Below, one piece after another: positions 54,609-64,000 of a stretch of DNA of 64,000 nt. Each line of letters begins with the position of its first letter. Within the stretch, counting starts at the first letter, position 1. Made by a program: the position numbers and the translations under genes. Below the pieces are notes generated by a model. The model was not told where the DNA came from, did not search any database, and saw nothing but the letters and a program-made list of their open reading frames with translations. Origin of the DNA: CAWCXF01 sp963799455 (GTDB taxonomy: Bacteria > Pseudomonadota > Alphaproteobacteria > Rhodobacterales > Rhodobacteraceae); assembly GCA_963799455.1 (NCBI GenBank), contig CAWCXF010000007.1, forward strand, positions 372,001 through 436,000, written 5' to 3'.

Positions 54609-54935
54609 TTACACACGGCTCGGGCGATCGACGCTGACGACGCGCCAGCCCACGAGCGTGGCGTCGAGGCGGACCAGCTGGGCAAAGCGTACGTCACCGC
54701 GCGCGTAGAACACACGAACCTGCTGCTGAACCAGACTCCCGGCGGCGAAACCGAGGTGTTCGATGGAGAGGACCACACGCTGGCGGGACCTTTCGAAGTG
54801 CGTCCTCACGGCCGATTCGATGGCCTCCGTCTGAGCGTCGATGTCTCCATAACCTCCGCACGCATGTGCGCTGCTCCATGCAGGAAGCGCGACGAAGGAA
54901 AAAGCGAGGGCGGCGAGGGCGATAATCTTGTTCAT
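54609..54935 (-). CDS. Small secreted protein, unknown
   Basis: 108 residues from ATG 54935 with signal peptide MNKIIALAALAFSFVALPAWSSAHA. The mature part (CGGYGDIDAQTEAIESAVRTHFERSRQRVVLSIEHLGFAAGSLVQQQVRVFYARGDVRFAQLVRLD) is a helix plus beta sheet resembling small periplasmic NTF2-like or lipocalin-like folds. The start is just past the stop of the next upstream frame, so the two may be coupled. Confidence 0.65.
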   Translation of the reverse strand: MNKIIALAALAFSFVALPAWSSAHACGGYGDIDAQTEAIESAVRTHFERSRQRVVLSIEHLGFAAGSLVQQQVRVFYARGDVRFAQLVRLDATLVGWRVVSVDRPSRV

Positions 54936-54936
54936 G

Positions 54937-55299
54937 TCAGGACCTTTCGACCCATGAACGCAGCGCCATGCGGACCGGCGCATACTTTCCGTCCACCGCT
55001 GACGTTTTCGGCCGCAGCGTGAACAGTGAACAGGCGCTCAGACCCACGAGACGGTCCACCTCGTTGTCACACTCACACCACGCCTCCACGAAACCAGCGC
55101 GGCAGTCACGACGGATCAAGCGACCCCCGATGGACGTCGGGTCGCCACGATCGAAGCGGCCTTCACCTTGGCCAAGGCCTTCGCAGGCGTCACCGGGACC
55201 TGTGTCGTCATCCACTTCGCCGTGTCCGCTTGCCGCGCCTTGCTCCCGCGCTTCTTTGACGTAGGAGTGTGAACAAAGGACCGGGCCCAGAGATGACAA
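54937..55299 (-). CDS. Possible Cys-containing small protein
   Basis: A 120-residue frame ending one base before the secreted protein gene. GDACEGLGQGEGRFDRGDPTSIGGRLIRRDCRAGFVEAWCECDNEVDRLVGLSACSLFTL looks protein-like, with five Cys. The start is uncertain because the ATG at 55299 overlaps the divergent plus-strand gene (55293). It may be the remainder of a lipoprotein with a broken start. Weak call. Confidence 0.4.
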   Translation of the reverse strand: MSSLGPVLCSHSYVKEAREQGAASGHGEVDDDTGPGDACEGLGQGEGRFDRGDPTSIGGRLIRRDCRAGFVEAWCECDNEVDRLVGLSACSLFTLRPKTSAVDGKYAPVRMALRSWVERS

Positions 55300-56087
55300 C
55301 CAGAACGTGGAAGTTGCTCGCGGCTTGCGTGGTCCTATGGGCGTTTCCTGTCACCGCGCAGCAGGCCGACGAGACCGATGAAATAGAGGAGACCAACGAG
55401 TCGGACGACGCGGACGCGCAGACTGACGAACAGCCCGAGCCGCCCGATCCACGCGGCACGGCCCCGGCCGATGCCTCCTCCCCCAACGAAGTCGCTCAGC
55501 CCGATGAGACGCCCACGGAAGAAGACATGGACCTGGAGACGGCGACGCCCGATCCAAACCCCATCGTGCCAAGTGTTCTTCAGCGGCCGGAAGCCAACCT
55601 GGATGTCGTCGAGCAAGCGGGCGTTGGCGGCCCCACGGCGTTCGCGTCCGCTGGCGTCCTTGAGGTCGGCGGCACAGGCACCTTGCATCTCACCGGCGAG
55701 GCTACGTCGCTGAGCATCGCGCCCTTCGTCGGCTGGTTCGTCTACGACGGCATCCAGCTCAGCTTGATCCATGAGATCCGGGCCAACTTCCGGCCGGGAG
55801 GACGCACGCTCTCGAGCTTGGTGATCCTGGAGATCAGCGTTCACCTACGCATCCAAGATCGATTGCTCGCGTTCATCGGCGTGGGTCCCGGCGTGTTCTA
55901 CAAAGACAAAGTGGCCTTCGCCCTCAAGGGGCGCTTGGGACTCGATGTGATGGTCGGTCGCTCGGGCATCTTCCGCCCGGCGCTCTTCATCACGTACGCC
56001 ACCGAGCACCTGGTGGACCCATTCGACGCCTTTGAAGGCGACCACTACGCGCTGGGCGTGGAGATCACGTACTCAGCAATGTTCTAG
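55293..56087 (+). CDS. Outer-membrane barrel protein ending in Phe
   Basis: 264 residues from ATG 55293 (signal MTTRTWKLLAACVVLWAFPVTAQQ). A long acidic Asp/Glu/Pro linker (about 25-85) is followed by a barrel-like part (VGGTGTLHLTGEATSLSIAPFVGWFVYDG, LLAFIGVGPGVFYKDKVAFALKGRLGLDVMVG, ALGVEITYSAMF). The terminal Phe is the classic outer-membrane insertion signal. Its TAG stop is made of a TA target site plus the first base of a MITE; before insertion the stop would have been TAA. Confidence 0.8.
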   Translation: MTTRTWKLLAACVVLWAFPVTAQQADETDEIEETNESDDADAQTDEQPEPPDPRGTAPADASSPNEVAQPDETPTEEDMDLETATPDPNPIVPSVLQRPEANLDVVEQAGVGGPTAFASAGVLEVGGTGTLHLTGEATSLSIAPFVGWFVYDGIQLSLIHEIRANFRPGGRTLSSLVILEISVHLRIQDRLLAFIGVGPGVFYKDKVAFALKGRLGLDVMVGRSGIFRPALFITYATEHLVDPFDAFEGDHYALGVEITYSAMF

Positions 56088-56247
56088 GCTCTGTCTCAAA
56101 ATCTCCCGACGCCGCTACGCGGCGAGAGCACATCACCTTCCGTCATCCCCTCGCGCTCGAAAATGCCCGCATTTCCTCGGCTCGCGGACACGGCATCTGA
56201 CGCACTCGCACCACGGATCGACGGACGGGACATTTTGAGACAGAGCC
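56087..56247. mobile_element. MITE with 17-bp inverted repeats, inserted in a stop codon
   Basis: GGCTCTGTCTCAAAAT at the left (56087-56102) is exactly repeated in inverse at 56232-56247, with TA on both outer sides (TA duplication, as for IS630/mariner-like elements). The interior carries no gene. Its core (56119-56167) recurs at 50927. The left TA plus the first G form the TAG stop of the barrel gene; the right TA plus A would give TAA after precise removal, so the target stop codon stays functional in either state. Confidence 0.8.
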
Positions 56248-56292
56248 TAAGCGAAACTTGCCGCCGGCCGCTGGGCGCGGATAATGATACCT

Positions 56293-58482
56293 ATGAGTCT
56301 CAGGTTTCCCGTCGCTCGGTTGTTCTCCGCGTTACTACTCTTCGGCTGCGGCGACGATGACGTACCGATGTCCGACGGCGGAATCGACGCGCCGATGGAC
56401 GCCTCCACCGACGCGGCCGACGCTTCGACGCCAGCGATCGTTCGTTCGCTCTACGCGCCCGCGCCAGACCCGATGCCCTTCGGCGTCGTGCCTTTTCCCG
56501 ATGACCTCTACCTTGACGACGGCCACATCGCCCTGAGCGAATACCCGGAAGAGAATGCAGAAGATGGCGCCGAACCCTCCGAGTTCATTGCGTCTCTGCG
56601 AGACGGTCTGGCCACCCTGGACGGCTTTGGCATCGTCAGCCCGATCTATTTGCCCTTCGACGGAGACATCGACCCAGCGTCGCTTCCGAGCACGCCGGCT
56701 GAGACGCTTACTCCGCTTGCGAGTGTGTTCCTTGTCGACGCTGTAGGGGATTCGCCGACGGCGTTCGAACGCCTCGAAGCCGATGTGTTTTGGTTAGCGA
56801 CGGAGCAAATGATCGCGGTGCGGCCCGTGGCCCCGTTGGACCCAGGTCATCACTACGCAGTGATCGCCACAAACGAACTGAGCAATCTGGCCGGTGCGCC
56901 CGTCGAGGCCGCCGAAGCGTTCGCCGAGATTCAAGCCGCTCACGCCGCCGCCACGCCCCCGGACAGCGCACTTCTGCGAGAGGCCTACGAACGATATACG
57001 CCGGTGCTAGGCGCCCTCGGCGACGGCGCGTCGTCCGTCGTGACGATGTCCGTGTTTCGCACGCAGACCACAACGGGCGACCTTGTGCAAGCTCGACAAC
57101 AGCTGCGCGAGACCGAGCCCGACGTCGCCATCGATGGTGTGTTCTCAGGCGCGGAACTGGACCGGCTGCTGGGAATGCCCGAAGAGAGCTTACCCGGACG
57201 AGACATCGATGGCGGCGTCTGGCACGACGCCATCGGCTGGATGGTCCATGGAAGTATCGCCGCGCCCAACTACATGAGCGAGTTGGAAAACGTGCACGGC
57301 CGATTCGAACGAAATGACGACGGAGAGGTCGTGGTCAAGCGTGTCGACCGCGCGCCGTTCACGCTCACCATTCCAGCCGACATGGGTGCCGCCGCGACCA
57401 TGCCGCTCGTGATCTTTCAGCATGGGGTCTCTGACAATCGAATCGGCGTCCTCGGCATCGCCAACACCCTCGCCCTTGCCGGCTACGCGAGCATCGCTAT
57501 CGACGCGCCTTTTCATGGCCTTCGAGCCGTGACGGAGGAACTGGACACGGTGAACCGGTGGACCGGCGAAGAAGGCCCCGATGGCTTTGGCGACTCCAGT
57601 GGCATCGGCGTGGTGCTCAGTTTCGTCGGCGCCACAGAGATGGAAGGCGAGTACCCGCCATTCCACCCCATTTACTTCCGCGACGCGCTCCGGCAAAGCG
57701 CCGCCGACCTCCACGCACTTGTCCACGCGATCCAGGCGGGAGACTGGAGCGACCTGACGTCCGCGGACCCTGCGCTGACGGACCTCTCCTTCGCCGACTC
57801 GGAGCTTGCTTTCGTTGGCCACTCTCTGGGCGGAATCATCGGCACGCTCTTCGTCGCGACGGAACCTGAAGTCGGTGCCGCGCTCTTGTCCGTGACCGGC
57901 GGCCACATCGCGCGTCTCGTTGAACGAAGCGTATCGTTCAGTCTTCAGCTTTCCTTGATCATCCCTCAGTTGAACCTGAGTGGCCGCCAGATGAACGATA
58001 TGCTCGATGAGTCTATTCTCTCGCCGGGGATGGGGCTCTACCAAGTGTTGCTCGCGGCTGGCGATGCCGCGTCCTACGCATCGCTCATGAGAGACAGTGA
58101 CACCGACGTGCTCATGCATATGGTGCGGCATGATGAAACGGTACCCAACTCGGCGACGGAAGAACTCGCGCTTGCTTTTGACGTGCCGATCATTGGCGAC
58201 GCGCAGTTCCACGCGCTTCGCACAGCAGAGCTCCCCTTAGCCGGCAACTCCATCACACCGACGGGCACCGCGACCCGCGCGCTCTATCTCTTCGACACAG
58301 GCTCGCACGGCTCCCTCGTCAATCGTCGTGGTTTGCAGACTGTGGTCCAACCCCCGGTTCCGCCCTTCGAGTACTTGGACGATGCGGTGCCCTTCGACAC
58401 ACCCATCGACGCCATGCACTCGCAGATGGTGTCGTTCTTCGATAGTTGGCGCGCCGGGGCCACGGAGATCGTCGCACCGTAG
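56293..58482 (+). CDS. Large lipase-like lipoprotein (bacterial virulence-factor lipase type)
   Basis: 729 residues from ATG 56293; lipobox LLLFGC-GDD and an Asp/Ala tether. The N-terminal third matches the lipase_bact_N domain (FGVVPFPDDLYLDDGHIALSEYP; FGIVSPIYLPFDGDIDPASLP). The C-terminal part is an alpha/beta hydrolase: oxyanion region MPLVIFQHGVSDNR, nucleophile elbow GHSLGG, and late acid/His candidates (DTDVLMHMVRHDETVP, DTGSHGSLV). A surface lipase or esterase is likely. Confidence 0.85.
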   Translation: MSLRFPVARLFSALLLFGCGDDDVPMSDGGIDAPMDASTDAADASTPAIVRSLYAPAPDPMPFGVVPFPDDLYLDDGHIALSEYPEENAEDGAEPSEFIASLRDGLATLDGFGIVSPIYLPFDGDIDPASLPSTPAETLTPLASVFLVDAVGDSPTAFERLEADVFWLATEQMIAVRPVAPLDPGHHYAVIATNELSNLAGAPVEAAEAFAEIQAAHAAATPPDSALLREAYERYTPVLGALGDGASSVVTMSVFRTQTTTGDLVQARQQLRETEPDVAIDGVFSGAELDRLLGMPEESLPGRDIDGGVWHDAIGWMVHGSIAAPNYMSELENVHGRFERNDDGEVVVKRVDRAPFTLTIPADMGAAATMPLVIFQHGVSDNRIGVLGIANTLALAGYASIAIDAPFHGLRAVTEELDTVNRWTGEEGPDGFGDSSGIGVVLSFVGATEMEGEYPPFHPIYFRDALRQSAADLHALVHAIQAGDWSDLTSADPALTDLSFADSELAFVGHSLGGIIGTLFVATEPEVGAALLSVTGGHIARLVERSVSFSLQLSLIIPQLNLSGRQMNDMLDESILSPGMGLYQVLLAAGDAASYASLMRDSDTDVLMHMVRHDETVPNSATEELALAFDVPIIGDAQFHALRTAELPLAGNSITPTGTATRALYLFDTGSHGSLVNRRGLQTVVQPPVPPFEYLDDAVPFDTPIDAMHSQMVSFFDSWRAGATEIVAP

Positions 58483-58537
58483 GAACAGTCATAGTCCCCT
58501 GGTCGGTACACTCGGGCGAGGTGATAGGGTCTAAGGT

Positions 58538-59296
58538 ATGGAAGACCAAAACACTTGGACCGTGCGATTCGTGTGTATCTGCGGCCTCATTGTCGCCTCC
58601 TGCAGCGGCGATGAAACGCCGCCCACATCCAATGAAGTCGAGATCCCAACGACGGCTGCTGTCACCGACCCGCCGAACGAAGGCGAAGAGGAGCCGAACC
58701 CCTGCGAGCTGGTCACGCCCGAGATGGTCCGCACGGCCCTTGAGCTCGGGCCGGACATCGAAATCGAAGCTCGGCGCGGAAGCATGCGCGTCACCCAAAA
58801 GCTGTGCACGTACTCCTGGCCGAACCCAGCTTATGACGCCGATGCTCACGCTCGAGAAATGATGGAACGCATGATGAAGCGAGCGCGGGCTGGCGTTCGC
58901 GGCCAAGCCCCTGAAGGCGACACGCTCGAAGACGGGATTGTGGACGCGGCGTCGAGTCTCGGCGAGAAGTTTGAGGTCAGTTACACATACATGCCGGAGT
59001 CGGAGAGCGCTGAGCAGGCCCGGACGAACTACGACCACGCGTTTGAGCTCATGAACCGCGGCGTCAGCCAGACGGTGATGGAGGGAGTGGCCGAAGGAAG
59101 AGAGGTCACACTTCGTTTCCCCGCGGTTGAAGTCGAAGGCATCGGCGACGCTGCCTTTTGGTCTCCTCGCATCCATCAGCTGATGGTGCTCTCGGGACAA
59201 AACACCGTCAGCGTCACCGCGTTGGTGTCCGAAGACGATGCCGAGAACCTCAGCGCAGCCAAAGCGCTGGCGTCAGCTCGAATGGCCGCGCTCTAG
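58538..59296 (+). CDS. Lipoprotein, unknown
   Basis: 252 residues; lipobox LIVASC-SGD. A Pro/Thr/Glu tether is followed by a domain with paired Cys (NPCELVTPEMVRTAL, KLCTYSW) and helices with many Met (AREMMERMMKRARAG). The end (VEVEGIGDAAFWSPRIHQLMVLSGQNTVSVTALVS) resembles the small DUF3558-like sensor-lipoprotein pattern in which CExxT and a later GxGDxAxW motif occur. Function unknown. Confidence 0.75.
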   Translation: MEDQNTWTVRFVCICGLIVASCSGDETPPTSNEVEIPTTAAVTDPPNEGEEEPNPCELVTPEMVRTALELGPDIEIEARRGSMRVTQKLCTYSWPNPAYDADAHAREMMERMMKRARAGVRGQAPEGDTLEDGIVDAASSLGEKFEVSYTYMPESESAEQARTNYDHAFELMNRGVSQTVMEGVAEGREVTLRFPAVEVEGIGDAAFWSPRIHQLMVLSGQNTVSVTALVSEDDAENLSAAKALASARMAAL

Positions 59297-59434
59297 ACGC
59301 TTTTCGAGGAAGCCGCAGAGACCGCCGCAGTCCGTGATGGGTCGAAGCTCGCATTCGGCCTCAAATCCGCGGCGAGCGTGAGGGCACTCACACCGTCGTG
59401 AGCCCTGAAACGTGGGACCTTCATCTAATGTCTA

Positions 59435-60004
59435 GTGGGTAGCGAGACGGCAAAGGTTTTAGTGTTCCGACCGGACCGTGGGGGCACCGTGGCATTGGTC
59501 ACGGCCCATCTTACTGGCGACCGAACTGCGATGGAGACGCTGTACACCCGATACGCGAAAGAGTTTATCGGTGTCGCCGCGCGTATCCTTGGGACAGGCC
59601 GCCTTACGCACGTTGGTACGTCCAGCCGCGTCCTGCTTGCCCAGGCGACCGAGCAGGGGCGCTTGGGACATACTCAAGAAGCCGCAGTGCTCTTCCACCT
59701 CATCGTTGAGCGCAACGATTCGTCGAGCGCTGAGGCGGCCTACTTGCTTGGAAAGCTGCACCAGGACAGCCGTCCCGAGTTAGCGACGCACGACTTCGCG
59801 GTGGCGATTCGCCTCAACCTGAGTGAGCCGCTCCGTCGTGAGGCTTTTCGACGCCGTATTGAAGCTGCGTCTGCGGCAGGACTTCCGACGGCTGCGCTTG
59901 AGGAATCTCTGCGAGTTGCCTACCCAGAGTCTGATGCTGAGCGACCTGCGCCGAGGGGACTTCCGGCAACCTCCCTCGAAACGAACGCGCCCACACTCCC
60001 TTGA
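59435..60004 (+). CDS. Fusion of sigma-factor start and anti-sigma tail (deletion product)
   Basis: 189 residues from a GTG at 59435. Residues 1-52 look like the start of an ECF sigma region 2 (VTAHLTGDRTAMETLYTRYAKEFIGVAARILG), but region 2.4-4 is missing. The rest is TPR-like (LLAQATEQGRLGHTQEAAVLFHLIVERNDSSSAEAAYLLGKLHQDS, ALEESLRVAYPESDAERP), as in the C-terminus of the FecR-like proteins here. An internal deletion fused a sigma gene to the tail of its anti-sigma partner. It is followed by an outer-membrane-like gene, completing the remnant of a third module. Confidence 0.65.
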   Translation: MGSETAKVLVFRPDRGGTVALVTAHLTGDRTAMETLYTRYAKEFIGVAARILGTGRLTHVGTSSRVLLAQATEQGRLGHTQEAAVLFHLIVERNDSSSAEAAYLLGKLHQDSRPELATHDFAVAIRLNLSEPLRREAFRRRIEAASAAGLPTAALEESLRVAYPESDAERPAPRGLPATSLETNAPTLP

Positions 60005-60020
60005 GAACGAAGGAATCTTG

Positions 60021-60815
60021 ATGACGAAACGATGCACGCTGGCACTCGCCTTGGTCACCGCGAGTCTCTCGACGGAGTCGATGGCCGAGTCATTTGAACT
60101 GGCGCCATGTCTGTCCGACGAGTGCATGCCCGCCAGTGATGTTCCGGTGTCTCACAGCGAGATCGAAGGCATGGAGGCCGAGTTTATCCGTCCTCCGGAG
60201 ATGAACGCGGCTGAAGTGAGTGAGCCCGAAGCCGCCGCCGCTGCCCCTGCCCCTGCGTCGAGTCCGCGGCACTTCAGGCCCTGGATCTTCATGCAGATTC
60301 GTCAGTTCGCCGCCGCCGGCGTTAACCGCGGCTCCCTTTACACCACGGACTTCGACGTTGGCGTGGGCATCCCCTTGGGCACCCCATACCTCTCCATGGC
60401 CCTCGGCGCGTCACTTAGTTTGGGCGCGTACCAGGATGTCACCGAGCGCACCGTCGGCATGTACATGGGGATGGGCATGTTCCTCGACGCACGCCTTCGC
60501 CTCAACGTAGAGGGGCCCGCTCGCATGTTCGTCGTGTCCGGCGCGCGGATCAACCTAGGCGGTCCCTTGGACCACGGACCCGATCCCGTCGGGGACGAGT
60601 GCCCATCCTTTAGCACTGCGGAGGGGTCGTTCGGGTTCGGCGCAGAGTTTAGCTGGGGACGGCAAGGGCTTGTTTCGATGTCGCTGCGGGGAGTCCGCCG
60701 CCGCGCCCTCGGCGAGATGCACTTCGCGGCAGACAGCACGAACCCACCCCTCTCGTCGACGCGCGCGGCATGGGGATTCGCCGCGACGATTCAACTTGGC
60801 GCCCATTTCGACTAA
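60021..60815 (+). CDS. Outer-membrane-like protein of remnant ECF module C
   Basis: 264 residues from ATG 60021, 16 bases after the fusion gene. Signal peptide MTKRCTLALALVTASLSTESMA; a short Cys pair (APCLSDECMP); an Ala/Pro linker; then a barrel-like body (RPWIFMQIRQFAAAGVNRGSLYTTDFDVGVGIPLGTPYLSMALGASLSLGAY, GAEFSWGRQGLVSMSLRGVRRRAL, WGFAATIQLGAHFD). The layout matches the third protein of modules A and B. Convergent with the amidohydrolase gene, 7 bases apart. Confidence 0.75.
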   Translation: MTKRCTLALALVTASLSTESMAESFELAPCLSDECMPASDVPVSHSEIEGMEAEFIRPPEMNAAEVSEPEAAAAAPAPASSPRHFRPWIFMQIRQFAAAGVNRGSLYTTDFDVGVGIPLGTPYLSMALGASLSLGAYQDVTERTVGMYMGMGMFLDARLRLNVEGPARMFVVSGARINLGGPLDHGPDPVGDECPSFSTAEGSFGFGAEFSWGRQGLVSMSLRGVRRRALGEMHFAADSTNPPLSSTRAAWGFAATIQLGAHFD

Positions 60816-60822
60816 GTTGGTC

Positions 60823-62577
<1,755 letters not shown>

Positions 62578-62580
62578 GAT

Positions 62581-63447
62581 TTAGCCTTGCTCCTTTGAGT
62601 GAACGTCGCGATGAACATCGCACGCCACGATCCCCACGTCTTTATCGCCAACGCCCGCAGCGATGAGGAAGTCCGCGCGCTTGGCGATGGCGGGGAGCAC
62701 CGTCAGCGGCGCGTCGCCGGCGGCGTCGAGCATGAGCCCGAGGTCCTTGCGCGCCATCTTGAGCGTCCAAGACGTCTCGAAGTCTCCGTCCGCCATCTTC
62801 TTGCCGCGACCGCCGAGGACCCAGTTCAGATCGAAGTGTTCGAAGAGACCGAGGACATCGTTCGGCTTCAGGCCATGAGGCGCGCCGACGGTGAAGACAT
62901 CCGCGAGGCCGCCCACCAGAGAGAGAATCAGACCGTTGCCGACGAGCTTCATCGCGGCGGCACGACCAGGCTCGTCGCCGAGGTACCAGATCTTGCCGCT
63001 CATCGGCGCCAGCGCGGCTTCGGCTCTTGCGTACGCGTCCTTTGGGCCGGAGACGACCATGACGCCGGTACCCGCGCGACATGCGGCCGGTGACATAAAC
63101 ACCGGCGCGTCGAGGAGTGGCACTGCGTGAGACCAGTTCGCTTGGCGCTCTCGCGTTTGGTCCGCGGAGGTTGTGCTGTGGTCGATGAGCACAGCGTTCG
63201 CTTTGGCTGCGGCGACGACCCCCGGGAGCACCGAGTCGACGGCGTCGTCACTGGTGAGCGCGACATGGATAAAGTCTGCGGCCGCGACGGCTTGTCCCGC
63301 GCTGGGGTGAGCCGTGGCGCCAAGGGCGACGAGGGATTCGGTCTTGGACGCCGTGCGATTCCAGACGTGGACTTCATCGCCTCGCTCGAGGGACGCTTCC
63401 GCGAGGCCGGTGCCGATCAACCCTGTTCCGATGAATGCTCTCTTCAT
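62581..63447 (-). CDS. 3-hydroxyisobutyrate dehydrogenase-family oxidoreductase
   Basis: 288 residues from ATG 63447 (MKRAFIGTGLIGTGLAEASLERGDEVHVWNRT), the NAD(P)-binding GxGxxG fold followed by Arg that suggests NADP. ATAHPSAGQAVAAADFIHVAL and FMSPAACRAGTGVMVVSG match the family, and the catalytic Lys lies in AAAMKLVGNGLILSLVGG. The frame is open four codons upstream. Forms an operon with the amidohydrolase; together they suggest a short catabolic route, perhaps of a beta-hydroxy or D-amino-acid-type compound. Confidence 0.85.
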   Translation of the reverse strand: MKRAFIGTGLIGTGLAEASLERGDEVHVWNRTASKTESLVALGATAHPSAGQAVAAADFIHVALTSDDAVDSVLPGVVAAAKANAVLIDHSTTSADQTRERQANWSHAVPLLDAPVFMSPAACRAGTGVMVVSGPKDAYARAEAALAPMSGKIWYLGDEPGRAAAMKLVGNGLILSLVGGLADVFTVGAPHGLKPNDVLGLFEHFDLNWVLGGRGKKMADGDFETSWTLKMARKDLGLMLDAAGDAPLTVLPAIAKRADFLIAAGVGDKDVGIVACDVHRDVHSKEQG

Positions 63448-63601
63448 TGCTCTCCCCAAATCGTCGCCAGCATTAAGTGAACGTCATTCACATTTATCAG
63501 AACCGTCTCTGATGCGCAACGGCAACGACTGAAGGGAAGGCGAGTTGGGCTTTCCACGGACGAACCTTTTTTACCCCGTCGTACAATGGTACTGCGATGT
63601 T

Positions 63602-64000
63602 ATGGGTGGCATTCCGTACTGGTACTTCGTCGAATATCAAAACAACGTGGAGGATACTCTCTCCTATTTGAGAGATCGTGAGTTCAACGCGGGGCGATAC
63701 GAGCCGGCGATGTCGGTGTTTGGGTCTGAAGACAAGCTTCGCCTTCGGTTCCCCGTCGATCTTGAGGCGCCATCGCCGGGGGCTCAGCACTCAAACCCAC
63801 AAGAAGCCCTCGAAGCAAGCATGGAGGACGGAACGCGGTCCATCCTCGACATCACAAAGGTGTCTGCTGAGCCTGTGGCGCCGGGAGACCCTGGTGATCT
63901 CATGGCGGTGTTTGGCGGCGGAGGCCGCGCCTTCCAGACCTCCTACCCCATCGAGCCACAGGTCCTTGAGGCGGCATTTGGGACCCAGCAACCGACGCGT
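63602..64000 (+). CDS. Conserved hypothetical protein, N-terminal part (runs off right edge)
   Basis: From ATG 63602, 133 codons without stop reach the edge: MGGIPYWYFVEYQNNVEDTLSYLRDREFNAGRYEPAM, then GAQHSNPQEALEASMEDGTRSILDITKVSAEP and LEAAFGTQQPTR. The IPYWYFVEYQ start and EDGTRSILDI block belong to a small family common in myxobacteria and other bacteria, of unknown function. Divergent from the dehydrogenase operon with a 154-base gap. Confidence 0.7.
   Translation, partial: MGGIPYWYFVEYQNNVEDTLSYLRDREFNAGRYEPAMSVFGSEDKLRLRFPVDLEAPSPGAQHSNPQEALEASMEDGTRSILDITKVSAEPVAPGDPGDLMAVFGGGGRAFQTSYPIEPQVLEAAFGTQQPTR

Overview
The window comes from a high-GC bacterium and most resembles a myxobacterium-like Myxococcota/Polyangia genome. 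I base this on about a dozen lipoproteins with Asp/Ala-rich tethers behind the lipobox, paired DUF1592/DUF1552 genes, a zinc-finger plus Ser/Thr kinase plus TPR protein divergent from its own sigma factor, ECF sigma/FecR-like/outer-membrane modules, hybrid histidine kinases and a spondin-domain lipoprotein. No tRNA, rRNA, CRISPR array or phage was recognised.

Layout. 1-5666: the cut-off start of a DUF1592 lipoprotein, small membrane and STAS-like genes, and a coupled pair (large cytosolic protein, BNR-repeat protein). 5921-10999: a stress protein, a badly broken aldehyde dehydrogenase, an AAA+ protein, a rhodanese and an SCP2 protein, nearly all frameshifted. 11064-19110: an M23 peptidase, a barrel protein, an epoxide-hydrolase-like enzyme, a DUF1592-DUF1552 pair and Cys-rich lipoproteins. 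19235-26676: two back-to-back ECF sigma modules on the minus strand, each tied to an outer-membrane-like protein. 26722-34185: lipoproteins (metzincin protease, glycan-lyase-like, spondin, EEP nuclease) and a hybrid kinase. 34259-36818: a kinase-phosphatase-ligase RNA repair protein. 36929-40442: a second hybrid kinase, an IS91-type transposase remnant and an array of inverted palindromic repeats separated by copied pieces of a metalloprotease gene. 40452-48411: conserved small proteins, the intact metalloprotease, an unusual Hsp70 with about 350 residues inserted between its two domains, a J-domain protein and an overlapping string of uncharacterised genes. 48478-55299: hexanucleotide repeats, an intradiol dioxygenase, and the Ser/Thr kinase with its divergent sigma factor. 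55293-64000: a barrel protein ended by a MITE, a large lipase-like lipoprotein, a sigma/FecR deletion fusion with its outer-membrane gene, and a two-gene operon of amidohydrolase and dehydrogenase.

A dominant feature is the number of genes that read perfectly except for one or a few frame changes, at least twelve genes. At least two changes sit in homopolymer runs (C5 at 16423, C6 at 28775). Because catalytic motifs and coding character persist on both sides of each break, uncorrected sequencing indels are a likely cause for many. The aldehyde dehydrogenase (around ten breaks) could be a true pseudogene.

The most interesting biology: the Hsp70/J-protein pair with a giant disordered hinge; the three-activity RNA end-healing and sealing protein; the palindrome array carrying truncated protease copies beside an IS91 remnant; a MITE inserted exactly in a stop codon that still leaves a stop codon; and a natural-looking sigma/anti-sigma deletion fusion.
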